64,000 nt of DNA, taken from contig NZ_CP048882.1 in the NCBI RefSeq assembly GCF_015910445.1, positions 5,205,501 to 5,269,500 of the forward strand. Reading direction: 5' to 3'. Position numbers and translations under genes: made by a program. Shown one piece after another: positions 1 through 8,636 of this stretch (position 1 is the first letter of the stretch; the number at the start of each line of letters is the position of its first letter). The DNA comes from Streptomyces bathyalis (GTDB taxonomy: Bacteria; Actinomycetota; Actinomycetes; Streptomycetales; Streptomycetaceae). The notes beneath the pieces were generated by a model that was not told where the DNA came from, ran no database searches, and saw only the letters and a list, made by a program, of their open reading frames with translations.

Positions 1-1
1 C

Positions 2-256
2 GCCTCGTCCGTACCCCGTGAGCCCACTCCCTCGGCACCACCCACCTCCGCCGAGCCCTCCAGGACGAAGGCTCCGCCGAAGCCGGCGCCGACCACGACC
101 CGGCCCACCAGCACCCCCTCGGCCGCGCCCTCCCCGACGCGGGGCCACAGGCCCCCCTTCGCCGGAATCCCCGAGGCCCAGAGGGCATTGGAGTTCGCCG
201 ATGAAGTGACGAGGGAGTGGACGGGTAAGGGGCACGGACGCTGGGGTCGTCCCTGA
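2..256 (+). CDS. C-terminal end of an unknown protein (cut by window start)
   Basis: An open frame enters from the window edge and ends at TGA 254-256. The visible 84 residues begin with a Pro/Thr/Ser/Ala-rich low-complexity linker of about 55 residues (for example PPKPAPTTTRP) and finish with a short charged, probably helical tail ending GHGRWGRP. This composition is typical of a spacer in an actinomycete regulatory, membrane or surface protein, but the recognisable domain lies outside the window. It is convergent with the DUF397 gene that ends at 361. I cannot name a family; the frame itself is supported by its codon-like composition and its continuity with the edge. Confidence 0.5.
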   Translation, partial: ASSVPREPTPSAPPTSAEPSRTKAPPKPAPTTTRPTSTPSAAPSPTRGHRPPFAGIPEAQRALEFADEVTREWTGKGHGRWGRP

Positions 257-300
257 CCGTTCCCCGCGGGGGGTCCCGGCCGGTCGCTGAGGGCGCGGTA

Positions 301-355
301 CGGGGCGAGGCCCGCGCTCAGCGGGTGCCCGGGGCGAGGCCCGCGCTCAGCGGGT
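301..355. repeat. Two 26-base direct repeats
   Basis: Two identical 26-base copies lie at 301-326 and 330-355, separated by three bases, in the short gap between two convergent genes. Each copy contains GCCCGCGCTCAGCGGG, which can fold on itself (CCCGC/GCGGG), so the tandem may serve as a double hairpin terminator for the convergent genes. Confidence 0.6.
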
Positions 356-360
356 CCGGC

Positions 361-567
361 TCAGTCGAGCGCCGCGAACGAGACGAACTCGCTCCACGCG
401 TCGGCCGGGAAGGCGAGCTGCGGGCCGTCTGAGTTCTTCGAGTCGCGGACGTGGACGGTGCTGGTCGTGGCGGCGGCCTCGACGCAGTCGTTGTCGTTGC
501 TCCCGCTGTAACTGCTCTTGAACCAGGCCAGGTTGGAGCTGTCCGAGGCGGTGGGCTGCGAAGTCAT
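361..567 (-). CDS. DUF397 domain protein, partner of the upstream XRE regulator
   Basis: This 68-residue protein is a full-length DUF397 domain. It shows the family hallmarks WFKSSYSG (residues 15-22), DCVEAA (27-32), VHVRDSKN (38-45) and a late aromatic W58 in the block WSEFV. DUF397 proteins are small acidic partners encoded next to XRE-DUF5753 regulators in streptomycetes (the WhiJ and AbaA-like families). The ATG start overlaps the stop of the XRE gene (ATGA), so the two are translationally coupled. No enzymatic function is known. By analogy it probably modulates DNA binding of the coupled regulator; that is inference from the family and the coupling. Confidence 0.9.
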   Translation of the reverse strand: MTSQPTASDSSNLAWFKSSYSGSNDNDCVEAAATTSTVHVRDSKNSDGPQLAFPADAWSEFVSFAALD

Positions 568-1475
568 GTCTCACCAAGCACTTTCTCGATGAAGGCCAGC
601 GACTCCCGTGGGCTGAGAGCCTGAGACCGGATGATTCCATACCGCAGCTCCAGCACCTGAGCCTCTTTCGGGTCGGACATGAGGTGGGTCGTCAGCTGCG
701 CGGCCGCGTACCCGACGGTCGCCCCGTCCCGGAGCTTGAGCACCTGGAGCTCGCCTCCCATGCCGGCGTGATCCTCCCGGTCCGTCGGCATGACCTGGAT
801 CTCCACGTGCCGCAACTTGCCGACGTGGAGGAGGTGTTCGAGCTGCCGCCGCAGCACCGGCCTGCCGCCGACGGGACGCCGCAGCGTGACCTCCTCCTGC
901 ACGAAGGTCAGCGTCGGCGGGGGAGTCCTTCCGAAGATCTCCTGCCGGGCCATGCGGGCGGCCAGGTACCGCTCCAGGTCGTCCTCGCTGTAGGCGGGGC
1001 GCCGCATCCGGAACAGCGCCCGGGCATACTCCTCCGTCTGCAGCAGACCGTGGACGTTGTGGTTGCCGTACGCCCCGAGCTCCACCGACTCGGCCTCGAT
1101 CCTGGCCAGATCCCGCACCTTCTTCGGGTAGCGGGCCTCCGCCACGTCGCCCTTCATCGCGGCCAACTTGCCATCGGCGCCGAGTACTCGGTCCGCCGAG
1201 GTCAGGAACTCCGGCCTGGGCACCCGCCTCCCGCGCTCGACGGAGGAGACCAGGTCCTCCCCGTACCCGATGGCGGCCCCCAACTCGGCCTGCGTCAGGC
1301 CCGCCGCCTCCCGCCACAGCTTGATCTGCCGCCCCACGGTCTTCACGACGGCGCCCGAGTCGTCCTCCAGCCCCGGGTCCCACCCGGACCTGTCGGCCCC
1401 GTCGGTGGTGTAGTCCCTGCGCCCGGCGGTCTCGGCCCCGCCGCCGTCCTTGTCCCCGTGTACGTCCCCGTCCAT
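564..1475 (-). CDS. XRE-family regulator with DUF5753 domain
   Basis: The 303-residue protein has an acidic N-terminal tail, a helix-turn-helix at about residues 44-100 (GRQIKLWREAAGLTQAELG followed by VSSVERGRRVP), and a DUF5753 domain over about 120-300 with the typical GLLQTEEYARAL block. I place the start at ATG 1475 because AAAGGG lies about seven bases upstream; an upstream TTG at 1511 would add 12 residues without a clear ribosome site. Proteins of this type repress or tune development and antibiotic genes in Streptomyces and are usually paired with DUF397 genes, as here. The DNA target is unknown. The divergent side holds no gene, so autoregulation is the simplest guess. Confidence 0.88.
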   Translation of the reverse strand: MDGDVHGDKDGGGAETAGRRDYTTDGADRSGWDPGLEDDSGAVVKTVGRQIKLWREAAGLTQAELGAAIGYGEDLVSSVERGRRVPRPEFLTSADRVLGADGKLAAMKGDVAEARYPKKVRDLARIEAESVELGAYGNHNVHGLLQTEEYARALFRMRRPAYSEDDLERYLAARMARQEIFGRTPPPTLTFVQEEVTLRRPVGGRPVLRRQLEHLLHVGKLRHVEIQVMPTDREDHAGMGGELQVLKLRDGATVGYAAAQLTTHLMSDPKEAQVLELRYGIIRSQALSPRESLAFIEKVLGET

Positions 1476-1686
1476 GCGCGCCCTTTCGGTCGGCGTCCTT
1501 GGACGGTTCAACGGGGGCCCGTGAGCTTCGAGTTATGGGGACGGGCGGTACGGATGGGGGTGGGGGCGGTACAGATACCAGAAGTGCCGGTACACGCATC
1601 GACGTCCTGGTCCTTCAGGACGGACCTCAAGTCGCCCTTTGCTCAAGGGACTTGAAGAGCCTTCATGTCTTCACCAGGCAGATGCG

Positions 1687-2166
1687 TCAGCTGCCCCCAA
1701 GGGCTCGTGTGCACTGCTGAAGGACGTACGTGCCGAAGTCGGGTGCGAGAACCTCGGGACCTCCCCGGTCTTCGGCACCCGGATCCCACACGACAACTGG
1801 TGTTTCCCCTCGCTCGTCGGCACGGGAAGTGTCCAGTGACACAATGCCGCCCATCCCGTCGTACTGAATCACCAGAAGCTCGCCGGGGAAGCGCGGGTCT
1901 TCTCTGGCCTGCAGCGTTTCGTGGACTGTGCCGAGCAACGCATCTCCCATGGGAGGTGTCCGGTAAATACCGAGAAATTCGGTGCCGTCCGCCTCGCAAC
2001 TGCCCAGTTCGGAGAGAAACTTCCGATAGGAGGGGGAGAACGTGGCCCCCAGCTGCTCCTCAGCTGAAGAGATGTCCTCGGTATTCAGCCCGCCTGTCCA
2101 GTTGCACTCCTCAGGATGTCCCTCCAGGAGTTGGACCAGTTCGGAAACCGAATCTTCGGCACTCAC
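1687..2166 (-). CDS. SUKH (SMI1/KNR4) family immunity protein
   Basis: The 159-residue protein fits the SUKH fold: an N-terminal helix ending in the conserved pattern SAEEQLGATFSPSYRKFLSE (residues about 33-52), then alternating strands with GTEFLGIYR and LVIQYDGMGG. SUKH proteins are the commonest immunity proteins of bacterial polymorphic toxins, including RHS toxins with nuclease tips. The GTG start overlaps the TGA of the RHS gene (GTGA, 2163-2166), so the antidote is translated directly after the toxin. The expected role is to bind and block the C-terminal nuclease of that toxin. The pairing is inferred from position and family, not shown by sequence alone. Confidence 0.9.
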   Translation of the reverse strand: MSAEDSVSELVQLLEGHPEECNWTGGLNTEDISSAEEQLGATFSPSYRKFLSELGSCEADGTEFLGIYRTPPMGDALLGTVHETLQAREDPRFPGELLVIQYDGMGGIVSLDTSRADERGETPVVVWDPGAEDRGGPEVLAPDFGTYVLQQCTRALGGS

Positions 2167-5100
2167 TTCTTACACCTTCCCGCAGACAATGCCCGTGCGC
2201 GATCCTTCCAGTAGTCCTTCTTCCAGTCTGCGAATGCATCCCGGTCGATACCACTGGGGATCTTGCTACCTGCCTTCCAGTGCAGTGTATTGTACGAGTC
2301 GCTTCCGGCGTAGTCCCCTTGACTCAGGTGCATCGACTGCGTCACTTCAGCTATCGGGCCGTCCTGCGTCTGAAGCATGTGATGGAGGTTCACCGGCTTG
2401 TCATCGGGGCCCATAGGTGCGAGTCCCTGAGTCATCCGCTTCATGTTGTCTCTTCCGTACTTGTCCAGCGGAGAAACGTAGTCGGGATTGATGAGGTCGT
2501 CCCGCTGATATATTCGTTGCCCGTTGTACTCAACGGGTTTCCAATATTGGGAGACTCCCAGATTGAGCGGCGTGAATGCGGAAAGGCCGAGCGGGTCCGT
2601 CCACGCGCAAGGGTTGTGAACGTATGAAACCGGGTTCGGTCCCGGTTCCAGGCCGAGGGGGTCGGCCGTGACGTATCGGCCCGTGTCCGGGTCGTAGTGG
2701 CGGAAATGGTTGTAGTGAAGGGCAGTTTCGTGGTCGGCATACTGCCCGGGGAAGCGGAGGGGGGTGTAGGCGGTTGCATCCCGGTTCCAAGTGGTCGCGC
2801 CCCAGAGCGTGGCGCGGGTGTGCCAGGCGATGTCGCCTGTTTCGCTGACGAGTTCGGTGGGTGTGCCTACCAGGTCGGTGACGATGGCGAAGAAGCGGGA
2901 GTCGACCTGGTCCTGGGCGAGGGGTTTGCGTTCGTACTGGGTCAAAGGACGGTGTCCTTCGTGGTCCCAGGTGAGGATGACACCGGTGACGGTGTCGGAC
3001 TGCTCGGCCAGACGTGTGCCGTCCCAGGTGAAGTGGACCGCCTCAACAGGCGAACCGTCATCACCGTGACGATACTTGGCGGTGCGGCGGCCCAGCGGGT
3101 CGTAGGTGTAGGTCCAGCGGACTCCATCAGGGGTCGTGCAGGCCGTCAGGCGGTCCTCTGCGTCCCACTCGTACCGCCAGGTCTCGGGCTTGCGGGACAG
3201 ACGGGTCTTCTGACGCAGGATCATCCGCCCGGCGGCGTCGTGTTCGTAGCGAACAGCCCCAGCCCTTCGGATAAGCGTGCCCTCGTAGGCACGGTCGCCG
3301 CGTGCCGTCACTCGGCCGGCGCCCTCCGGCCAGTCGGCCGTGGCCTGGTTGCCGGCTTGGTCGTAGGCGTAGGACTCCTGCCAGCCGTCGGCAGTGACCC
3401 TCAATGGGCGGCCCATCGGGTCCAGGTCCATGTGCTGGCTGGCGCCAGTCACCTCGTCGGTGATGGAAACGAGGTAGTTGTCGGGCCGGTAGGAGTACGA
3501 ACGGGCCCGCTGAGTACGGGTGTTGGTCACCAGCTCCTGACGAACCAGACAACCCAGGGGGTCCCAGGCCGAGCTGAGTGTGATGGCCTCGCCGAAGGTG
3601 CGCTCCACCTCTCGCCCGTTCGCATCGTGGTCGAACTCGATCCGGTGCCCGTCGACCGACAGTGAGGTGCGATTGCCGGCGAGGTCATGGCAGAAGGTGC
3701 TCACGGCGCCCGATGGCGTCGTGCGTGAAGTTCGGCGGCCCGCCTCGTCGTAGAGGTAGCGCGTTGCGCGGCCGTCGACTGTTTCGGACAACAACCGGCC
3801 GACAAGGTCGTACTCGAGGTTCAGCTCACAGTCCGGTGCCGATGCACGTACGACCCGCCCCACGGAATCGTGCACATACTGCGTGACCTGGCCTGCTACG
3901 TCCTTTGCGACCACCCGGCCCAGGGCGTCGTGTTCGTAGTGGACGGTATCGCCGAGTGCTGTCGTGCGGGACGTCAACTGCCCCACGGAATCGTGGGCAT
4001 ACGCCACCTCGCGGTCGTCGAAGTCGGATTCGGCAATCAGTCGCCCTATTCGGTCGTAGGTGTACTCCCATGTCAGATCTTGGGGGTTGGTGACCTGAGT
4101 GAGGCGCAGTTCGGTGTCGTAGGCGAATTGGTAACGCACGCCGTCGGCGTCGGTACGAGAGGTCAGCTGGTCGAAGTGCGTGTACTGGAAGCACGTCTGT
4201 GCACCCTGCGCGTCGACGTGTGTGACGCAGTTGCCTTCTCCATCCCAACTCCACGTTTCCTCGGTCCCATCCGGAGCAATTCGTCGCGACGGCTTGCCTT
4301 CAACCGTCCACTCCAGCCGAGTCGTTGCACCAAGGGGGTCTGTAACCGTGCGCGGGCGTCCGAAGGCGTCAAGTGCTGATGTGAGTTCTCCGCCTGCCGG
4401 ATCGGTGATGGCGACGGGCAGTCCGGCGGAGTTGTTGGTGATGCGAGTCCGAGCGCCCAGAGGGTCGGTGATGGTGGTGACGGCGCCGGTGGGGTCGTGG
4501 GCGAACCGGGTGGCGGTGCCGTCCGGGGAGACCACCGTGGTGCGGTTGCCGCGGGTGTCGTATTCCTGCTGCCACACGGCGCCGTCGGGGAGGGTGATCT
4601 CCACCGGCAAGTGCTGGTGGTTGTAGGAAGTGGTCGTGGTGGTGCCGTCGGGGCGGTGGACGGCGAGGAGATCGTGGTGGTTGTCGGCCCATTCGAAGCG
4701 TGTGGTGTTCCCCAACGCATCCGTGCGCGAGAGCAGGTTGTCGTTGCGGTCCCATTCGCGGTGGGTGGTGTTGCCCAGGGGATCCGTCTCCGCGATGACC
4801 TGGCCGAGGTGGTTGAGGTGGTACGTCGTGACCGCGCCAAGCGAGTCGGTGTAGCGGGTGATGCGCTGGGCGGTGTCGTACTCCAGCTGTGAGGACAGGT
4901 AGCCCTCGGGGCCGACGGTGCGGGTGACGCGGCCGCGTTCGTCGTAGATGAACTGGTAGGTGGAGTCGTTCCGGTCGGTCCAGGACGTGATGCGGTGCTC
5001 GTCGTCGTATCCGAAAACCAGGGGCAGGCCGGATGAGTTGACGATGTGCGTCAGGTTCCGGGCGTCGTCGTAGGCATAGGACTTCACCTGCACCGGCCCG

Positions 5101-6818
5101 TCCGGGGTGCGGACGGCGATTGTGGATATGAGGCCGTCGTCGGTGGTGACCTCGACGTGGTAGCCGCCGTCGTGGCGCACGGCGGTGGGGGTGCCGTCGG
5201 CTTCGCGGTCGACGCTGATGCCGTTGCCGTTGCGGTCCTCGACCTCGGTGAGCCACCAAAGGCCCTGGGTGCCGTCCTCGGGCGGCAGGAAACGCCGCGT
5301 CAGTCCGGTACGGGGGTCGGTGACGGCCAGGTCCCAGCCGCTGGAGCCCTGCACACAGGTCAGCGGGATGCGGTGGCCCTCATAGGGGTGGACCTGCTCG
5401 CCGATCATGTCCGGGGCGTGGCCGTAGCGCAGGGAGGAGCCGTCCACCCGGTGCCACCACAACTCCTTGCCGTCCTCGGCGACTTCGAGGCGCTCGTCGA
5501 GGGTGGAGGCCCAGGAGGCACCGAAGAAGCGGCCGTTGCGGTAGCCGGATATGTGGGTGCGCTCGATCACCAGCGGCAGCACGCCGGGGAGGGTGAGGTC
5601 GGTCTGGTGCTGGAAGACCTCGCCCGTGGCCATGTCGATGGGGTCGCCGCCCAGGCATTTGTCCGCCGCGTTGCGGCCCTTGGCCGACAACTCCGGCGAC
5701 GGGGGCTTGCTCTTGCCGGGCGCGTTCTTGCCCGCCGGGTTCGGGCCGCCCGGCAGCCCGTTCGGCCCCTTCCCGTCGCCGCGTGAGGTGATCGCCTTCA
5801 TCGAGTCCGCGACGGAGCTCTCGTTGTCGCGGTGCTTCTTCGCCATGGAGCGGACGCCGCCCGGCACCCCGTCGGTGACGTGTTTGGCGACCTTCTTCAG
5901 CGCCTTCTCGGTGCCGTTGAGCGCGCCGTGCAGGACGCTGTCGAAGGCCTGGGTGAAGGGGTCACGTCCCTTGGTGCGGCCGAAGGCGCCCTTGGCGCGG
6001 CCCAGCGGAGCCAGGGAGTTGGTGTGCATGTCGGAGCCGTGGCGGGAGAGCTTCTCCGCGCCGTTGTCGAACTCGTCCGGATCGATCTTCATCCGGCCGC
6101 CGCCACCACCGGGGCCACCACCCGCGCCACCGCCGGACGGGCCGCCCGCGGAGGCCAGGTTCATGGCGCCCTTGCCGCCACCGTCGTGGCCGCCTCCGCC
6201 GTCACCGCCGCCGGCGTCCCCGCCGCCTTCGCCGGGCGGGAGGTGGATCGCGTCGTCCGCCAGGTCGAGGATCATGTCCTCGACCATCTTCTCCAGCTTG
6301 CCGGTGACCGGTTCGGTCACCTCGGCCAGCAGCCGGGCGACGATCTCCTCTTCGGCTTCCTTGATGATGCGGCGGATCAGCTCACGCATCGCCGCGGTCT
6401 CCGCTGCCCCGATAAGGGCCGAGAGGCCGCCGGTGACCACGGCCAGTCCGATCCCGATGCCGATCGAGGCGGCCATCGCCCCGAGTTCGATCTCACACTT
6501 GATCTTCATCCCGTAGATGACGTCCGCGACCACGTCGCACGCCGTGGCGAACAACCGTGATATCTCGGGGACCTTGTCCAGGTGGGAGCCCTTGACCTTG
6601 CCCCAGTGGTCGCTCAGCGCATCGACCGCGTAGCCCTCACTGGAGGCCAGGATGCGGTTGACCGCTGCGTGGGCCTCGGCGCCGTGGCCCTCGAACTTGT
6701 CGGCGAACTCCCGCATGGCGTCGGCCATCTCGCGGTAGTCGTCCTCGTCCACGTTGGGCCAGTTGATCCCGATGAAGTCCAGAATCTCATCCAGCCAGCC
6801 CGGCAGAACGTAACCCAT
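2163..6818 (-). CDS. RHS-repeat polymorphic toxin with WXG100-like N-terminus and LHH nuclease tip
   Basis: This 1551-residue protein has the layout of an exported contact toxin. Residues 1-100 are helical and WXG100/CpnT-like. A hydrophobic Gly/Ala stretch spans about 114-138, followed by a Gly-rich linker near 205-255. A DUF6531 start (DPIDMATGEVF) lies near residue 386, then many YD repeats to about 1350, and the RHS core end (DPDTGRYVTADPLGL) near 1384. The last 139 residues form a separate tip with NLHHMLQ and SMHLSQ, the signature of LHH nucleases of the HNH/ENDO VII superfamily. Start ATG 6818 is chosen because GGGGGAGG precedes it by about seven bases. The lack of a Sec signal and the N-terminal fold suggest type VII export. 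The tip is encoded in visibly less GC-rich DNA than the core. Confidence 0.9.
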   Translation of the reverse strand: MGYVLPGWLDEILDFIGINWPNVDEDDYREMADAMREFADKFEGHGAEAHAAVNRILASSEGYAVDALSDHWGKVKGSHLDKVPEISRLFATACDVVADVIYGMKIKCEIELGAMAASIGIGIGLAVVTGGLSALIGAAETAAMRELIRRIIKEAEEEIVARLLAEVTEPVTGKLEKMVEDMILDLADDAIHLPPGEGGGDAGGGDGGGGHDGGGKGAMNLASAGGPSGGGAGGGPGGGGGRMKIDPDEFDNGAEKLSRHGSDMHTNSLAPLGRAKGAFGRTKGRDPFTQAFDSVLHGALNGTEKALKKVAKHVTDGVPGGVRSMAKKHRDNESSVADSMKAITSRGDGKGPNGLPGGPNPAGKNAPGKSKPPSPELSAKGRNAADKCLGGDPIDMATGEVFQHQTDLTLPGVLPLVIERTHISGYRNGRFFGASWASTLDERLEVAEDGKELWWHRVDGSSLRYGHAPDMIGEQVHPYEGHRIPLTCVQGSSGWDLAVTDPRTGLTRRFLPPEDGTQGLWWLTEVEDRNGNGISVDREADGTPTAVRHDGGYHVEVTTDDGLISTIAVRTPDGPVQVKSYAYDDARNLTHIVNSSGLPLVFGYDDEHRITSWTDRNDSTYQFIYDERGRVTRTVGPEGYLSSQLEYDTAQRITRYTDSLGAVTTYHLNHLGQVIAETDPLGNTTHREWDRNDNLLSRTDALGNTTRFEWADNHHDLLAVHRPDGTTTTTSYNHQHLPVEITLPDGAVWQQEYDTRGNRTTVVSPDGTATRFAHDPTGAVTTITDPLGARTRITNNSAGLPVAITDPAGGELTSALDAFGRPRTVTDPLGATTRLEWTVEGKPSRRIAPDGTEETWSWDGEGNCVTHVDAQGAQTCFQYTHFDQLTSRTDADGVRYQFAYDTELRLTQVTNPQDLTWEYTYDRIGRLIAESDFDDREVAYAHDSVGQLTSRTTALGDTVHYEHDALGRVVAKDVAGQVTQYVHDSVGRVVRASAPDCELNLEYDLVGRLLSETVDGRATRYLYDEAGRRTSRTTPSGAVSTFCHDLAGNRTSLSVDGHRIEFDHDANGREVERTFGEAITLSSAWDPLGCLVRQELVTNTRTQRARSYSYRPDNYLVSITDEVTGASQHMDLDPMGRPLRVTADGWQESYAYDQAGNQATADWPEGAGRVTARGDRAYEGTLIRRAGAVRYEHDAAGRMILRQKTRLSRKPETWRYEWDAEDRLTACTTPDGVRWTYTYDPLGRRTAKYRHGDDGSPVEAVHFTWDGTRLAEQSDTVTGVILTWDHEGHRPLTQYERKPLAQDQVDSRFFAIVTDLVGTPTELVSETGDIAWHTRATLWGATTWNRDATAYTPLRFPGQYADHETALHYNHFRHYDPDTGRYVTADPLGLEPGPNPVSYVHNPCAWTDPLGLSAFTPLNLGVSQYWKPVEYNGQRIYQRDDLINPDYVSPLDKYGRDNMKRMTQGLAPMGPDDKPVNLHHMLQTQDGPIAEVTQSMHLSQGDYAGSDSYNTLHWKAGSKIPSGIDRDAFADWKKDYWKDRARALSAGRCKK

Positions 6819-7001
6819 CCCCCGTACCTCCCCCGGTACAACACCGCCGCCGCGGCGGCCAGTTCGAAGCACCGAACAGTCTAATGAGCGTCAACATGCC
6901 CTGTACAAGGGGTTGTTCGGACGAGTGACGTTCTGTCCCTTTCCTGCCCCGGGTGCGAGTCGTTCGGCTGTGCCGGCGGGCCGGTTCTGCTGAAATGCGG
7001 T

Positions 7002-7355
7002 ATGAGCATCTTCGTACGCGTGCGATTCGACGTCGGGGACGAACAGCGGGCGGAATTCGAGCGGTTGGCACTCGACCTCTGTGAGCAGGCCGAGGGCGTC
7101 CCCGGGATCCTCACCTACCGGTTCTTCTCCTCCGGCTCCGGCAGGTACGCGCTGCTGGAGGAGTACGCCGACACCGCGGCGGCGCTGGCGCACAACGACA
7201 GCGCGACGGAGCTGCTGGACCGTCTGCGGCACTGCACGGAGTCGATCGGGGTCGAGCTGTACGGCCCTCTCGGGCCCGAGCTCCACGAGTGGGTACGGGA
7301 ACGTCACCACGCGACCTCGTACGCGGAATTCCCGGAGACGGGCGGCCGGACCTGA
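7002..7355 (+). CDS. Antibiotic biosynthesis monooxygenase (ABM) domain protein
   Basis: The 117-residue protein has the dimeric alpha-beta barrel pattern of ABM/YgiN-type proteins: an N-terminal strand (SIFVRVRFDV), a helix with AEFERLALDLCEQAEGVPG, the strand pair LTYRFFSSGSGRYALLEEY, and a helix around the conserved HNDSATELLDRL. Such proteins are small cofactor-free monooxygenases or ligand-binding scavengers, often acting on quinols. There is no Sec signal, so it is cytosolic. It stands alone between the toxin gene (divergent) and the VOC-GNAT gene (convergent), so its substrate cannot be guessed. The Shine-Dalgarno is weak. Confidence 0.8.
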   Translation: MSIFVRVRFDVGDEQRAEFERLALDLCEQAEGVPGILTYRFFSSGSGRYALLEEYADTAAALAHNDSATELLDRLRHCTESIGVELYGPLGPELHEWVRERHHATSYAEFPETGGRT

Positions 7356-7366
7356 GACGGACCGCC

Positions 7367-7417
7367 GCGAAGCCCGGCATCCGGACGGACAGTCAGCGAA
7401 GCCGCGTCCGGACGGAC
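7367..7417. repeat. Degenerate direct repeat between convergent genes
   Basis: Two related copies (7367-7390 and 7396-7417) share GCGAAGCC and TCCGGACGGAC with a two-base length difference. They lie between the ABM gene and the VOC-GNAT gene. TCCGGA is self-complementary, so the repeat may contribute to termination, but no clean terminator hairpin is seen. Confidence 0.4.
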
Positions 7418-7475
7418 CGCTGAGTGGAGCCCGTCATCGAGTCGGTCCGTCACCGCTCGGCGCCGCACCATCCGC

Positions 7476-8453
7476 TCACTGACCGGACCACCGGATCTCT
7501 CCCTCGACCACCGTGTCCGTCGGGGTGAGTCCGAGGGCGCGTGCGACGGCGGCCGACGCCTCGTGCCCCGGGTGGACGTGGGCGATGAAGGTGTCCACGC
7601 CCTGCTCGCGCAGCCACGTCGTCATGGCCAGGGCGGCCTCCCGCGCGTAACCGGTGCCCTGGTGCTGCGAGCCGATCACCCAGGCGAGTTCGGCCGCGAG
7701 ACGCCCCGCCGCCGGGCGGAGGAGCGTGGCCTGCACGGTGCCGACGAGCCGCTGGTCCGACTGCCGGCGGAGCATCCAGTTCAGCCAGCCCTGTTTGCCG
7801 TCAGGTGACTGCCCGGCGGACTGCCGCCGGTAGCGGGCCTCCAACTGTTCGGCGGAGTCGGGCGATCCGCCGATCCAGATGTGCAGCCGCTCGTCGTCGA
7901 ACACCGGGAACGCCTCGGCCGCATGGCCCGGACGCAGCGGCTCCAGCCGAAGTCGCAGGGTCGTCACGGGCCTTGCGGCAGGCCACGCTTCCGCCTCGGA
8001 GTCCTTCGACTCGTTTCCCGTGGGTTCCGTGCCGCTGCCGGCCGCCACGGCCTGCTCTGCGGCAAGGCCGGCCGGCTGGATCAGGTCCCAGCGGTTGCCG
8101 TACGGATCCCTGAAGACGGCGACCGTCCCGTACGGCTCATGCCGGGGCGGCTCCTCGAAGACGACGCCCGCCGCCAGCATCCGCGCGTGATCCCCGTCGA
8201 AGTCCTCGGTGTTGAGGAACCAGCCGACGCGGCCGCCGGTCTGGTCCCCGACGCGGGCCCTCTGCTCGGCGGTGTCCGCCTTGGCGAGAAGCATTCTGGT
8301 CTCCCGCGTCCCGCGCGGTGCGACCACCACCCACCGCTTGCCGTCGTCGAGGGGTGTGTCCTCGACGAGTTCGAAGCCGAGGGCGTCCACGTAGAAGGCG
8401 ATCGCCTCGTCGTAGTCGTGGACGACGAGGGCCACCAGTCCGAGATGGGGCAT
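7476..8453 (-). CDS. VOC (glyoxalase-like) / GNAT acetyltransferase fusion protein
   Basis: This 325-residue protein joins two domains. Residues 1 to about 128 form a VOC domain: MPHLGLVALVVHDYDEAIAF, a GWFLNTEDFDGDHARM block, and the terminal VFRDPYGNRWDLIQP with its metal-ligand-type Glu/Asp pattern. After a linker of about 30 polar residues, roughly 160-325 form a GNAT fold with LRLEPLRPGHAAEAF, the acceptor-binding IWIGGS region and the acetyl-CoA loop QHQGTGYAREA. Start ATG 8453 is preferred because CAGGA lies upstream. Fusions of a ligand-binding VOC domain with GNAT are uncommon and suggest substrate capture coupled to acetylation, possibly for resistance to a small molecule. Substrate unknown. 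Confidence 0.82.
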   Translation of the reverse strand: MPHLGLVALVVHDYDEAIAFYVDALGFELVEDTPLDDGKRWVVVAPRGTRETRMLLAKADTAEQRARVGDQTGGRVGWFLNTEDFDGDHARMLAAGVVFEEPPRHEPYGTVAVFRDPYGNRWDLIQPAGLAAEQAVAAGSGTEPTGNESKDSEAEAWPAARPVTTLRLRLEPLRPGHAAEAFPVFDDERLHIWIGGSPDSAEQLEARYRRQSAGQSPDGKQGWLNWMLRRQSDQRLVGTVQATLLRPAAGRLAAELAWVIGSQHQGTGYAREAALAMTTWLREQGVDTFIAHVHPGHEASAAVARALGLTPTDTVVEGEIRWSGQ

Positions 8454-8636
8454 CCGGCGATCCTGCCGCCGCGCGCCGCACAGCACCATCGCGTTTCGGT
8501 TCGCTCCCGCCGGGATGGCCGGAAAGGCACCGGCAGAGGGCCGGAAGGAAACCGCGCACGGCTTGAATGGATTCCGCGAACGACCGGAACGGAACCCGCC
8601 GACGGCGGAAACAGCGCGCCGCGGTGTCCGGAACGC

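Noticed and set aside
2697..3665. Long open frame on the plus strand opposite the RHS gene
   Set aside because: It is an antisense shadow of the GC-rich RHS repeats; the minus strand encodes clear YD repeats and the plus frame has no family signature.
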